A stretch of DNA of 64,000 bases from Adiantum capillus-veneris (Eukaryota > Streptophyta > Polypodiopsida > Polypodiales > Pteridaceae), in the NCBI GenBank assembly GCA_014529385.2, contig CM043971.1, positions 94,217,840-94,281,839 of the forward strand. Direction: 5' to 3'. The notes beneath the pieces were generated by a model. That model saw only the letters and a list, made by a program, of their open reading frames with translations. It had not been told where the DNA came from and ran no database searches. Position 1 is the first letter of the stretch; each line of letters begins with the position of its first letter. Positions 45,315-56,879 of the stretch are shown here, one piece after another. Both the position numbers and the translations under genes were made by a program.

Positions 45315-47182
45315 CCGAAGAGACCTAAAAAGGAAAAAACACGAGCATCTTGTGAAGTTATCCTTTAACTTCCTCTAGGATCGCCTAGAGTAAAAACTTT
45401 ATTTTTAAAATTGCATAGCTTAAGATTGTAGTCTTTTGCTGTGTAGATGTAGCTTGGAAGTAATTGTACTTGCTGAGTGCTTTTAGGATTGTAGGATTAG
45501 ATTAGGATTTTAAGAATGATTGATGGACAAGACAAGTCTTAAGATCAATGCTCAAGAAACCATAAAACCAAGAAAACGAGTGTTTGTGGACACTTTCCAC
45601 GATCCCATTGCTATAAAACCTAGGAGTAGGGTAAGTAGAATCCCATGTGGATTTCAAGACATTGATCTCTCCGAAATAATCAATTGTGAGTTGTTACGTG
45701 AAGGTGGAAAATTTCAGGTCTACGACTAGAAATAGCACCAGAAGACTATCAACCACTCAATCCGACTGGAGAGTATGCTTTTAAAAGTTGTATGAACCAG
45801 TGGTGGGTAAGCTCAAGGACACATTGAGGTAAAAATTTCAAGAGTTTGCAAAAACTCAGATTATTTACTTTTTCTTGATATTTTATGCCAAATTAAGTTT
45901 TGACCTCAAAGGCTTAAAATTGCTCATGAAAAGACTGTTCAAAAAAGTGTTCATTTTGGGCCTAAAGTAAATAATCGGCGATTATTTACTTTCATCTCAA
46001 AATTGACCAAAGTTGAAACCATAGACTCTATGCATGTGTACAAACAACTTTTGTAAAGGTCCATGGAATTTGGATCACCAAACTGACCAAAACAGGGGTA
46101 AAAACTAAAATTTGTACCGACTTTCAAGAACTTGAGTGTAAAATGAGAAACATTTGTTCAAACCAAGTGAAACTTGACTTATAGGCTTATATTGAGGTGA
46201 TAAACAAGTGTATATGCTCAGTTGACCAAAAAGATGCAAAAATTTGCCAACTATAAATAATCGCAATTATTTACATCTGTCCCATTTTTCAACTTTTTGG
46301 ACCAAGTCAACATACCACCAGATTTACCATGTTGTATTAAGCCCACAAATATTAAGATTTAGATCATTGGATTGAAAATTAAGGCCAAATTTGCAAAGTC
46401 AATTTGCAGATACAAAACTGATGTCCATTTGAACAAAAATTGTTCAAACTTGATGAAACTTGGCTAGGGAGCTAAAGTTGAGATACTTAACAGATCTGTG
46501 TCAAGATTGGGACAAAAATTGCAAAAAAATAGATGGAGTAAATAATCGCGATTATTTACATTTTCTATAAAAATTGATAATCTTGCACATTTGAGTATAC
46601 CACAAGGTCAAGCATATCAAGTAGACCACAAAAATCAATTTTGGTGAAATTTGGATCACAAAAGTCAGACTTAAGCCAGATTCTTGAAAATGGAGTTTGT
46701 GGACACGGAACAGTTGATAACTTGAACACATTTTGTCCAAACTTGGTGAAATTTGTCTAGAGACCTTAACAAGTTGTATACTTGACACCATTTTTGACTT
46801 TTGAACTTGTACAATGTTAGACCAACATAATACGAGGCCACCGGGAAATTTTGGGTTCAATTGGATCCAAATTGGTACATGTTCACTTAGTTTCTAGGTT
46901 GCAGATTAGTCCTTTGGTTTTTTGCAAAAGTGAAATCTGAAAGTCTCAAGTACTGACTCACTTAGCTCGATTTGAAGTGATACATATAGACCAGTCACAA
47001 TAGTTAGTAGGAATTGTACAGGCTTTGTGAAAGAATAGCTAACTTGATAAAAACTGATACAGGAATCCGGTTGCAGACAAGGAATTGAAACCTTGATAGA
47101 AGTTGCAATCAAGTCAAGTGAAAGAAGTTGACAATAAGTTAATCCGACGGTAAGTACTCTATCCAGGTCTTCACGAGTCCAT
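45315..47182 (+). other. TRG2 leader with palindromic ~286-bp repeats
   Basis: 1.87 kb between PBS and Gag. It holds a 69-codon frame (45520-45729) of unknown meaning, and three palindromes of the form TAAATAATCGCGATTATTTA at 45968, 46254 and 46539, spaced 286 and 285 bp apart and embedded in diverged sequence sharing phrases such as AACTTGGTGAAATTTG and GACCAAA. Confidence 0.6.
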
Positions 47183-48970
47183 ATGAACCTTAGATCTAGT
47201 CGTATACTAGCTAATCAAGGCATATTTGGAGAAACCGCTAGTAGAGTATCCACCGAAGAAAGTGTGAATCAAGGAAATTCCTTGCACACTATCCTTGAAG
47301 AAGTCTCAGACACTTTTTCAGATTCAACATCTGAAATGTCTCCCTATTCAACTCATTCAAAAACCGGAATGACAGTGCACTATAAGCATATACTCTCTTT
47401 TCATAAGCCTAATCGTCATGGAGCTCAAGTTTACCTGGATCCTAATGAAGAGTATGCTATTCGCATTGATAACCATGGCATTGAGTTTGAAGAGGAAATT
47501 ACGGCAAACAAACAAGGAAAAATGTATATGGATAGAAACGAAACTCAGTATTTACAAGTTGAAAACCTCGACGTGATAGAAAAATGGTGGGGGTTAGAAG
47601 TAAATACCATTATTCTAGATATGGTCGCAAAAGAAGGACCACCAAATTCAGAATTTGAGGGATACGATTAAGTTGATTTGAAGCCTTTGAAACGGCTTAG
47701 TACAGATAATCCTAGGATCGGAGTCTATTGTTGGGAGGATAGAAACGTCAAAGATCTTCTATGGACTTCGCATGCCAAATCAGGACAGATAACACCCATG
47801 AAGATCATCTATATCTTCAAAATCAAAGACAAGGGATCAACAGATCTACCAACCTACGGTTGTTATAATAATAACTTTGCTATGATGACTCCTGAAGAGG
47901 TGGAACAAACCAAATACCAAGGGTACTCCATAAGGGATTGGATATTGGACCCAAGGACCAAAAACTATTCCAAGAGATGAACACTGTGAGAGATCTTTTG
48001 AGAGTAATGTTAAGAAACCAAAAACCACCTCATCACGAAGAAAACCGGGTGACACTAAAGCCAGTCCAGGGCTACATGAGTCACTATTTCCAACAGACTG
48101 GTTTGAAGGACTCAAAACAGGACCAACTGCCAGGAGACCGGGAGTTGAACCAAATAGACGTGTCAGACCAGCTAATTTTCAAAAATGGGCCAGAAAATAC
48201 AGTGGATTTCGGGATCCATATGACCACTTAGCAAGCTTTAAACAAGTGCGAAGAGCAGAACGTATATTTGATTTCCTTACTCAATTCGAGGGATTTGGAA
48301 TGTTATTAGAAGGAAAAGCATTGACATGGTTCCAAAACATTCCACCAAGGTCAATCATGGATTTGAATACATTAGCTCAAGGATTTATAGCTGCTTGTTT
48401 CAAAACGGGGATCAAACACAATACTGTAGCTAAAATCTACAGTTTCAAACAGAAACAAGGTGAGTCTGTTAGGGATTGTGCAACTCGAATGAAGAAACAC
48501 ATTGCAAGATGTCCAGAGCTAGAGATACATGTAGAGGAAAGACTAGTATCATTGTTTCTAGAGGGACACTGCTAAACAAAGAACTTCATGCTATACTATA
48601 TAGCAAGAAGTATACAACCCTAGAAGAGTGTGTGTCAGATGCTATTGACTTAGAAGACAATTGTGATATTTTCAATGAAGAAGATGTCCCTAAGGATAAC
48701 CAAAGAGAGAAAATATAATCCACCAAACCAACACAAGTGAGAACGACTGCTGCAGCACCGCTTTCAGCCATAGAAGACATGCTCAAAAGGATGAAAGACA
48801 TGATGAATAACATGCAAAAAGCACCTATAAGGGAACTTGGGCAAGGGATACCTCAACAGGTACAACCAATTAGGCCGCAAACATGGTGTGCAATCGAGGG
48901 TAAACGGACCTACCATTAGGAGAAACTTGGACTCAATTTTGGGCCCTGTAAGAAACGCCAACTACATAGA
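47183..48970 (+). pseudogene. TRG2 Gag, 5' part
   Basis: Begins MNLRSSRILANQGIFGE at 47183, matching the MHLRSGR-type start of TRG1. 163 codons to a TAA at 47669, then further homology in shifted frames. The Gag core lies at about 48290-48575 (LEGKALTWFQNIPPRSIMDL, KQKQGESVRDCATRMKKHIA, RCPELEIHVEERLVSLFL). Frame breaks occur near 47980, 48230, 48570 and 48720. The coding sequence fades out at about 48970, where the foldback-bearing insertion begins. Same class as TRG1: a large Gag with a long N-terminal extension. Inactive. Confidence 0.75.
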
Positions 48971-49195
48971 GATAGGTAATTATGAAAAATGCAGAAGTTT
49001 TTTTTTTTGGAATTCTATTTCTCATAGTACATATGTAAAAGTTTTCTCAATCACTTAAATGCATGCTCGTACAAAATGCTTTTCGAGAGCCCAACTTAAC
49101 TGTACACAAAAATCCATGTCTGTGAATCTTAATGAGTGATGTGATGTGCGGTGAGAGAAAACACATAAGAGTTGTTTTCAAAATACAAAAATAAT

Positions 49196-50862
49196 ACCAC
49201 AGATGCATCCGAAATGTCCAAAAACCTTAAGATAGCTCTTTAACACTAGGTTGGTAACCTAACAGGACATAAAAGTGTCCTTTCAGGGTTTTGAAAAAAA
49301 CCTCCAAAACCATAGTAGATCCACTCATTTTGTAAAATCCTTTCATGAGGTTATAGTTCAAGTCCTACTTAACATGGAAAAAATAAGAAACTTGTAAAGT
49401 TTCTCATCTTTTGGCCACACCAAGCCTCCAAAGTTGATGGACCAGTGAATTTTCATCAAAACACTCATTTCTTACGTTTTCTTGCATAAAAATAAGATTA
49501 GGGATTTTTGTAGGACTTGAGATAAATTCCCTAGTTAACTTCAATGGGTTGGTGATCGGAAAATATGATTGCTTCTCACTCACTATTTTTTGTTTTGCCA
49601 AAATAAATACGTACAAAAAAGTTGAATTTTTACCATTTTGCAAACCTATCATCAAAGTTTCTATAGCCACGCTCAATACAAATAATATATGCATGTTTTC
49701 TTAGCTCCCTAGTGTCCTTTATGTTCATAAGGAGCCATGGAGCATGTCAAAAGAGTAATACATCTCTTACCAAGGGGAATCTTGGGGACAAAGATGAAGT
49801 GTTAAATACAGCAAACATGAAAAAACTGGGTTCAACATTATGAGTTGTAGAATCCCATAGAAACTATTCAATATCTAGCCAAATTTGATCCTTATGACTA
49901 GATATGGTTATTACCTACAAAATGCATGTAGTTGTCACAAGAAACTAACAATATTGAAAAAGCTATACTTGATATATTAGAATGTTTCGTTTTCTTCTAT
50001 AATTGAAAAAATCAACCATCGTCGTGTACTATGAAAAATAGGGTATTAGGTGCCCCAAAACTCAAGGAATGTTAGCTTTATGTTACAATATGTGACATAG
50101 AAAATAGAAAATGCATTTGGATATCATGAAATCCACCAAAAAAATCATAGAAGAGCTAAAATTGGCTAAAAAATAGGATTTGACAATTTTTGTAATTTGG
50201 TCATAACTTACAACTTTAATATTTATTTCTCCCTAGAAGAATCAGGACACGTTGAGGACTACTAAAGATAGTTCTCTAGCATTATAGACCTCACAAACAT
50301 GAATTCTAGAGTGGTATAGTTTCAAAAAGTTTAAAAAAGCCAAAAACAGGACCCGTTTTTTCACACAGTTTAGGTTGTGAAATGTTGTGCAAGGACAATG
50401 TTAAAGATGGAATAGATATTCCAAAAAAATGTCGAGTTTTTTTCAGCTCATGAGACAAATTTCTAGATAGATAGCACCTCAAAATCCATTTTGAAACTCT
50501 TGACATAATTCAAGGAAAATGGTCACTTAACAGGACATAAAAGTGTCCCAGGACATAAAAGTGTCCCATTACCAACCTAGTGTTAAAACGTTGAAATCTG
50601 ACGTCTTTAGCTCAAGATATAGCATTTATAATCCTAGGGCCTTATGAGGTCAGTACCAAGCGAATAGAGGCCTAGGGCCTCATGAAGTCAGTACCAAGAA
50701 AATAGAGGCCCTTAAGACCCCTCAAGGGCCTCTATTCGCTTGGTACTGACTTCATGAGGCCCTAGGCTTATAAATGCTATATCTTGAGCTAGAGAGGTTA
50801 GATTTCAACGTTTTAAAGAGCTATCCTGACGTTTTTGGATGTTTCGGATGCATCCGTGGGCT
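49196..50862. mobile_element. Foldback element with arms of over 150 bp
   Basis: The left arm (49196-49243 plus 50583-50695) and right arm (50700-50862) are inverted copies, from CCAC[AG]GATGCATCCGAAA through GATAGCTCTTTAAAACGTTG and GATATAGCATTTATAA to CCTAGGGCCT. The left arm is interrupted by the 49244-50582 insertion. A short spacer holds further copies of TCAGTACCAAG. Confidence 0.7.
49244..50582. mobile_element. TIR element CACTAGG...CCTAGTG flanked by TTAA
   Basis: 1339 bp with 14-bp inverted ends CACTAGGTTGGTAA and subterminal copies of AGGACATAAAAGTGTCC. TTAA occurs on both sides, while the intact mirror arm has a single TTAA at the same place. No transposase frame is seen, so it is non-autonomous. 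Confidence 0.75.
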
Positions 50863-51339
50863 TAAAAAATGCTATATCTTAATCCTAGGGCCTCATGAGG
50901 TCAAAACCAAGCGAGTAGAGGTTCCAGAGACCTCTCAAGGACCTTTATTTGATTGATTCTATCTCCTTCATAGTCTTAAATAGTACCTATCAATCACTAT
51001 CAAGTACGATCTGTTTGAATTTAAATTGCGAGTACTTCATAAAAAGGTAATTGATGCTTGTGCAAGATGCACAAGTACAAGTACTTCACTTTATAGGATA
51101 GCAACAGCGGGTCATAAAAAGGCGTTTGGCGCTTGTGGAAGATGTCATTATCAAGTGCCTTACTTTTCTGATGATAGTGACAATTTCACCAAAATGGTTT
51201 TCGTGGATATTTTCAAAATGAGAAAAATGGTTTTTTCTACGTAACGTTAGCCTTCTTCCTATTGGCTAAGGAGCATTCTCTCACTAGAGCTAAAAGGCCA
51301 AAAAATGTGTCAATTTCTTTCCTAATGCATGAGACCAAC

Positions 51340-52922
51340 GAGTGCTATTACCAACCAAAGTAGATGGGAATGTTCAATACGTGCCTATGAGGCCACAAGG
51401 ACAACCCATGTACAGATATCAACCTTATATGGCCCTAGATCAAAGACCACCGATGGGTATGGAAAGACCTCCGCATGTGTTGGGTCAACAACCTCCATAT
51501 CCGGGACATAATGCAGTGCATGTAAAGTACATGCATCCAGAGGGAGTCATAAATGAAAAAGCACTAGTGCCTGTTACACCCTATACTGAGCCTAGTCCAT
51601 CTACAATAATGGTAGAAGGAGACTGGTATAATTCACATCCACCCACCAATGGAAGAACCTGTGACTTATACTACACCAGAGCTTGCACCAATGTACTACG
51701 TACCTAATCAAGGTGTTAGACCTCCAATGGTAAGACCTATGATTAACCCAAGAACTGGGAACTGTCATAACTGTGGTGAAAATGATCATTGGAAGAATGA
51801 ATGCCCAGAACCTGACAAGAACCTTAAGCCAGTTGAAGCTTATTGCATCCAATGTTCCAAAAAGGGAGGAAACTTCCTTAAAGATTGTCCAAAAATCCTT
51901 TGAACAAGGGAAAAACAGTCGTGAACGTAGTCCAAGTGATACCTAGTAGCTCATCCGAGAGTGAACCGATTGTTCCAATCAAGGTAATCACTAGAACCCA
52001 GGCCAAGAAAAAGAAACATAACTCCTCTGATGACTCGGAGAATACTAAAATTTCCTCTCAAAAGACCAAACAAAGCAGAAACAAAAGGTATGAGATGAGA
52101 GAATAGAAATAAAGGGCTGAAATCGAGAAAAAAGCAAAGAAGATATTCCAAGAAAAGATGAAAGAAACTGGAAGAGAAATCAAGGAAACCACCGTGAAAT
52201 TTGGAGGATCGATATTGGTCGAAAATTTTTTTGAGCCTAATAATGCAGCCTTGGAAGCTTACCAAGCGGGACTTAAAGCAGGCCAAAACATGAAAAATAG
52301 ATGGAAAAACTATCCTTCTCCAGACTCGGAAGCATCTAAGCTTGAAGCTTATCAAAATTTGGTAAGAATCACTCAAGAGATGCTGGAAAAACAAAAACCC
52401 AAGCGTGAGTGTATGGAAAAACCTGAGGAGCTTGTGACAGAAACTAGTAAAGAAAAATCCAAAGTGGTAGTAGAACCCCACCTAGAAACAAAGGAGCCAG
52501 AACTTATAGTGTCTAACAACGAAGATGCCTTAGACGAAATTCCATTTGTAGAAGAAGACTGGCCAAGACACTTATGGGAAAAAGTTAGAGAGATTAATGA
52601 TGGGAGCCTAACTCTGAAGTCAGCTCCTATAGACAATCTACCTCATGATATGGAAATGGATGTACAATCCTTGTATGGGGATTGCAGATCTGAAGCTTCA
52701 GGAATGTCTAAACCATTGACTTTGAAAACACTACCCTCTTACTTAGGAGATAACGAAGATGAACTCATAGTGTGTAAAACCACTCTGGTAAAAAGACTGG
52801 AACAGACCCTAGAGGTAGACAACATCCATTCAATCATGTCGACACCCATCCAATCCACTCTTACTTTAGGAGAACTGTTAAAAATCAAACCATATTTATG
52901 GAATGATCCACCAAAACTCTAG
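51340..52922 (+). pseudogene. TRG2 Gag, 3' part with two zinc knuckles
   Basis: Starts with a Pro/Gln/Met-rich segment (VPMRPQGQPMYRYQPYMALD). A frame change near 51650 leads to CHNCGENDHWKNEC (about 51765) and the degenerate CIQCSKKGGNFLKDC (about 51845). A stop lies at 51901, then a Lys-rich region. From 52158 a 254-codon acidic frame (AGLKAGQNMKNRWKNYPSPD, PFVEEDWPRHLWEKVREI) is cut by TAG at 52920-52922. Its place between knuckles and protease matches the charged region of TRG1. Several stops; inactive. Confidence 0.72.
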
Positions 52923-52927
52923 AAAAG

Positions 52928-53457
52928 ATGGGGATAACATGGCTAATCACAAAAATTTTGAGAAAATGGAAACACAAACTGGATATCAAAGAGATTCAAT
53001 CTGTTCCAATGAAAAAAGTCGGAGAATACTACGAAGGGGAAGAAGGAAACACAACCCTTCCAGTGCGATATAATGATATAGAAACCATGGCAATACTGGA
53101 TAGTGGGGCATGCATAGCCATAGCTAGGAAAGCAGTATGGGAATCTTGGGGACAACCAACCATTAGACAAATTCGAATGAAATGCAATTGGCTGATGGAC
53201 ACATTGAAAGACCCTTAGGATTGCTTGAAAAATTGATAGTTAATTCCTGTGGGATTGAATATCAACACACTTTTTCCATAGTGGACTTTGGAAAGAAACT
53301 CAATTATGAAATCATATTGGGAAAACCTTTCATGCGACAAGTACAACTCATCCTGGATTGGGGAAACAATTATCTGTACTTGAAGCAAGTGGGATCAATA
53401 ACAAGGGTCAATCTAAAAGATCACACTTATAGAGATGTCATGAAAACACCCATATAG
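52928..53457 (+). pseudogene. TRG2 protease (DSGA)
   Basis: Retropepsin-like domain: EYYEGEEGNTTLPVRYND and then AILDSGACIAIARKAVWESW, the standard D-S-G-A. A frame change at about 53180 leads to MQLADGHIERPLGLLEKLI, YEIILGKPFMRQVQLILDWG and NNYLYLKQVGSITRVNL. The downstream part is clearly homologous to the TRG1 minus copy (ILGRPFMREAQMVHDWSKNH), which ties TRG1 and TRG2 together as relatives. Broken by a frameshift and a TAG. Confidence 0.8.
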
Positions 53458-53984
53458 GAGTTTGATTCAGTCTCTTTGGCTGAAACTAAGCTTCCATCTT
53501 GGTTGAACAAGGACACACCTATTTGGATGTGCGGAGCCTCAGAAAACGAGAGCTTAAAACAAGAAGAATCTATCTTAGAAAGGGATTGCATAGATGAAGC
53601 ACATGTACCTGAAACCTTTCCAGAGAATTTGTTTGACCCATTTGAGTGGACTCAAATTTTGGCAACAATGGATGTATGTGTAAATACTTCTATGCCTACT
53701 CAATTTTGCAATGAGGATGGCTATGACATAATTCCCATACAAATGATCTCAACCCTCCACATTGAAGACGAAATTCAAGAATCCAAGGACTTGATGAAAG
53801 CTCAACAAATCTTTTCAGACCTCTACTATAATGCAACAAATGAGTTAGAAGAACATTCAGCTGCCTCAGATGATTCGAGGTCAGAAAAAGAACATGTGAG
53901 AGCTAAGCTACTCATAAAAGCAGGGGAGGAAAAGATTTTTGACTTTCCAAACCAGAAACCGAGAAGACAGAAATGGTATAGAAG
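53458..53984 (+). pseudogene. TRG2 post-protease region
   Basis: Open from 53476: acidic protein (LPSWLNKDTPIWMCGASENE, FDPFEWTQILATMDVC, QQIFSDLYYNATNELEEHSA). FDPFEWTQILATMDV resembles the VDWVHLASTIDTW segment of the TRG1 minus copy in place and spacing. Near 53985 the sequence changes to copia. Confidence 0.6.
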
Positions 53985-54592
53985 AAAAAGAGATACACAG
54001 ATCAACCTATTACTGATACAGATGTACATGATGTACTTGATGAGGAAAGGGCTGAAAATGAGCAGGCTAGAGGTATGCCAAAATGGCTTGTGCATACATT
54101 GCGTGACAATAAACTTGATGCACCTTTCTCTAGTCTCACTTGTTCAACCTCGCACCATGCATCTTATGCATCATATTGTTATGCTTTGGCTATGTCTAGC
54201 TTACATGATGTTGAGGAACCTCTAACTTTTGATGAAGCAAAAAATTCAAAAAAATGGATGGCTGCCATGCAATCAGAATATGATGCACTTATAGAAAAAG
54301 ACACATGGAATTTATGTGATTTGCCTCTTGGCAAAAAGGCCATTGGTACAAAGTGGGTTTACAAGTTGAAACGCAAGCAGGATGGTGAGATTGATTTCTA
54401 TAAGACACGACTTGTTGCAAAGGGTTATGCATAACAAAAAGGCATAGATTATGACTACTGTGCATTTTCTATGTGCATTGGTAGCTCATTTTGGTTGGGA
54501 TGTACATCAATAACACATTGTTACTGCTTTCTTGAATGGTGACATATTTGAGGAAGTTTATGTAACACAACCTCATGGTTTTGTCTCGAGGG
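53985..54592 (+). pseudogene. Ty1/copia RT, N-terminal half
   Basis: LHDVEEPLTFDEAKNSKKWM, WMAAMQSEYDALIEKDTWNL, GTKWVYKLKRKQDGEIDFYK and TRLVAKGYA, the classical start of a copia RT. A stop at 54432, then degraded homology (TAFLNGDIFEEVYV, QPHGFVS) up to the MITE. Interrupted, not functional. Confidence 0.88.
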
Positions 54593-54826
54593 ATTCACCT
54601 TTTAGTACCCCCCTATATAACGTGCATTTATGGTGTATTAATAAATCCCCTCTTTTAACATGTCTAAATGAATAGAATGACCCCTTATTTTAGGAAATTT
54701 TCCCAAAATTGAATATAAAAGCCCCTTATTTTAATGTATCTCTGTTAAATTGCCTAAATGTTTCAAATTTTAAAACTCCTCCTTTCGAACTCACGTTACA
54801 CATTAACATGATTACATAGTGCACCC
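54593..54826. mobile_element. MITE, copy 1, with 8-bp TSD
   Basis: 234 bp inserted in the copia RT between two CTCGAGGG copies (54585-54592 and 54827-54834). Ends are ATTCACC...CCTATATAACG and ATAGTGCACC. Matches copy 2 (56366-56600) in inverted orientation. Confidence 0.75.
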
Positions 54827-54834
54827 CTCGAGGG

Positions 54835-55336
54835 TTTTTTCAAGAAAGAACAAGAGGATAAGGTGTGCAAATGTAACAAAGCTTTGTATGGGTTGAAGAA
54901 ATCTCCTCATGCTAAGGCTGGCACTCATTTGGTCAAACGAGGCTTTCGTAACAGTCCAATAGAAAGCACATTGTATGTAAAGCGTGAGGGTGATCTACTT
55001 CTCATTGTGGTTATTTATGTGGATGATTTGCTGATTACTGGACCAAATGAGAGACACATTGCTGAATTTAAGGATTATTTAAATACTACTTTCAAGATGA
55101 AAGATTTGGGAATGTTGCATCATTACTTGGGTAAACAGTTTAAGGAGTGTGATGATGGTATTTCCTTGTGCCAGAAAAGTCACATAGAGACATTGCTATG
55201 TAAGTTTGGACTTGAGGATTGCAAACCTATTTCCACTCCCATGGAAACAAGTTTGAAATTGAGTCTTCATGATACTGGTGATCCTATAGATGTCACTCTT
55301 TACCAAACTGTTACTGGATGCCTCATTTATGTATGA
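54835..55336 (+). pseudogene. Ty1/copia RT, C-terminal half
   Basis: CKCNKALYGLKKSPHA, RGFRNSPIESTLYVKREGD, catalytic IYVDDLLITG (about 55011-55040) and HHYLGKQFKECDDGISLCQK. The frame is open from 54863 to 55336. Continues the RT broken by the MITE. Confidence 0.9.
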
Positions 55337-55560
55337 AGCATGAGTCCGGATATTCAATTTGCTGCCTCACAGGTTAATAGATTTATGCATAGGCCAGGGT
55401 CTAAGCTTTGGCAGGCTGTCAAGAGCAGTTTTTTCTACTTAAGTGGCACTTTACATCTTGGCTTGTTTTATCCCAAGGGGGGATCATTGCCACCAGACTT
55501 ACATCCTTTTTCGGACTCAAATTGGGCCGGTTGTTTTGACACGTCATGATGTGCACGTGA
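55337..55560 (+). pseudogene. Ty1/copia RNase H, partial
   Basis: MSPDIQFAASQVNRFMHRPG and FSDSNWAGCFDTS at 55340-55549: the tether and first catalytic-Asp segment (SDSNWAG) of a copia RNase H. It stops at 55547. Possible remains of the rest near 55600-55690 are too weak to claim. Confidence 0.8.
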
Positions 55561-56365
55561 ATAATGTGAAAATAAAAATATCTACCTCACTCTTAATTTT
55601 TTTGATGTGTGGGACCAAATTCTACAATGTACATAGTGTGATATATGCAAAAACGGATGCCATGGTTGCACACGGTACATACCTTGTCCAGTAGGCGAGG
55701 CTAGGGATGTTTCACCGTTGCATGTTTTACCACATTAAACAATGTGTAATTTGATTTATTAATGTACAAATTTCAAGTGTTTTGAAGTGGCACGCTTGTT
55801 TTGCCTAGAAAGTTCAATGTGGGCGATCTTGGCAAAAAATAGTAGGTTTCATGCGTGGGCATAAAAGACTTATCCAAAGTGATTACCAAGTGAGAAAATG
55901 AGGTTCAATATGAAATTTGAGCCCAATGGGATTTTCCACAAATTTAGGGATTTTTCCCAGCTCGTTTGGGCATTTTAAGGACGAAAAGGGACATTTTTGG
56001 ACTAAAAATGGCCATAAAATGGTCAAAAATACCCCAAAAATATCTCAAAATGGCTCAAAATTCCACATCAATGACGGTTTCTATTGTTGATCAAGTTGGG
56101 AAGGAAGTTTGAGAGCTAGGAATGAGCTCATTTGGGCTTATAAGCAAGGAGATACTACCATTCCAATACAGGGTGCTAGTGTATTCCCGTGCTGCTTCCA
56201 CTACATGTTCGAGGCGGTGAGGCCTCTAATTAGGGTTTCACATCCTCAAATAACTACTTGGGCTTCTCCAATGAGCTATTGAAGCTTCTATGAAATGATC
56301 ATGACAAAGAATCGAAGCGTCAATTTAGGGTTTTTAACAGGTTGAAAGAGCACTACATCCTCGGA
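55561..56365. other. Gene-free stretch
   Basis: No coding signal. It contains a run of related phrases (AAAAATGGCCATAAAATGG, CAAAAATACCCC, CTCAAAATGGCTCAAAATT) near 56000-56070. Confidence 0.5.
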
Positions 56366-56600
56366 GGGTGCACTATATAATCATGTTAATGTATAACATG
56401 AGTTCGAAAGGAGGGGTTTTAAAATGCAAAATTTTTAGGCAATTTAAGAAAGATACATGAAAATAAGGGGTTTTTATATTTAATTTTGGAAAAAATCCTA
56501 AAATAAGGGGTACATTTATTCCGATTCAGACATGTTAAAAGAGGGGTTTTTTTAATACCCCGCGAATGCACGTTATATAGGAGGGCACTGAATGGTGAAC
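56366..56600. mobile_element. MITE, copy 2 (inverted)
   Basis: GGGTGCACTATATAATCATG to GGAGGGCACTGAATGGTGAA, matching copy 1 on the other strand over its length. The flanks share only CCTC. Confidence 0.72.
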
Positions 56601-56879
56601 CCCTCAAGACTTCATCTGTGAAATTGGGAGAAAGGCTACACCTAATCTTCACACACACAAGAGTTTTGAGTTATTCTTGGTTCTTTTTCAAAGTGGAGCT
56701 TTCATGGCTGGATTTTTGTTCTTTTTGAGTGTGTTTTTAGCTTCAAATCTTCTACGCCTTGCTTGATTTTGAAAGGAATCCTCATAGTCAGAGGCCCGGC
56801 GCTTTCAATGGACCAATTTAAAGGTAAAGATGTAACAAAGTATCTTTGTGGATATGTAAAGGAGAGGAAGCTTCATTGA

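Larger units (their letters stand above)
48971..51335. mobile_element. Compound insertion splitting the TRG2 Gag
   Basis: 2.36 kb without genes between two halves of one Gag. It contains a foldback element (about 49196-50862) with its own nested insertion and a third, partial arm copy at 50868-50950. The outermost ends could not be fixed. 51035-51175 holds a diverged direct repeat (CATAAAAAGG...). Confidence 0.6.

Noticed and set aside
45968-46562. Regularly spaced palindromes considered as a CRISPR array
   Set aside because: Only three units, 286 bp apart, in a plant retrotransposon leader; spacing and context do not fit.
49244-50582. Assignment as a CACTA transposon from the CACTA end
   Set aside because: Target duplication is TTAA or TA when compared with the intact arm, not 3 bp; left open.
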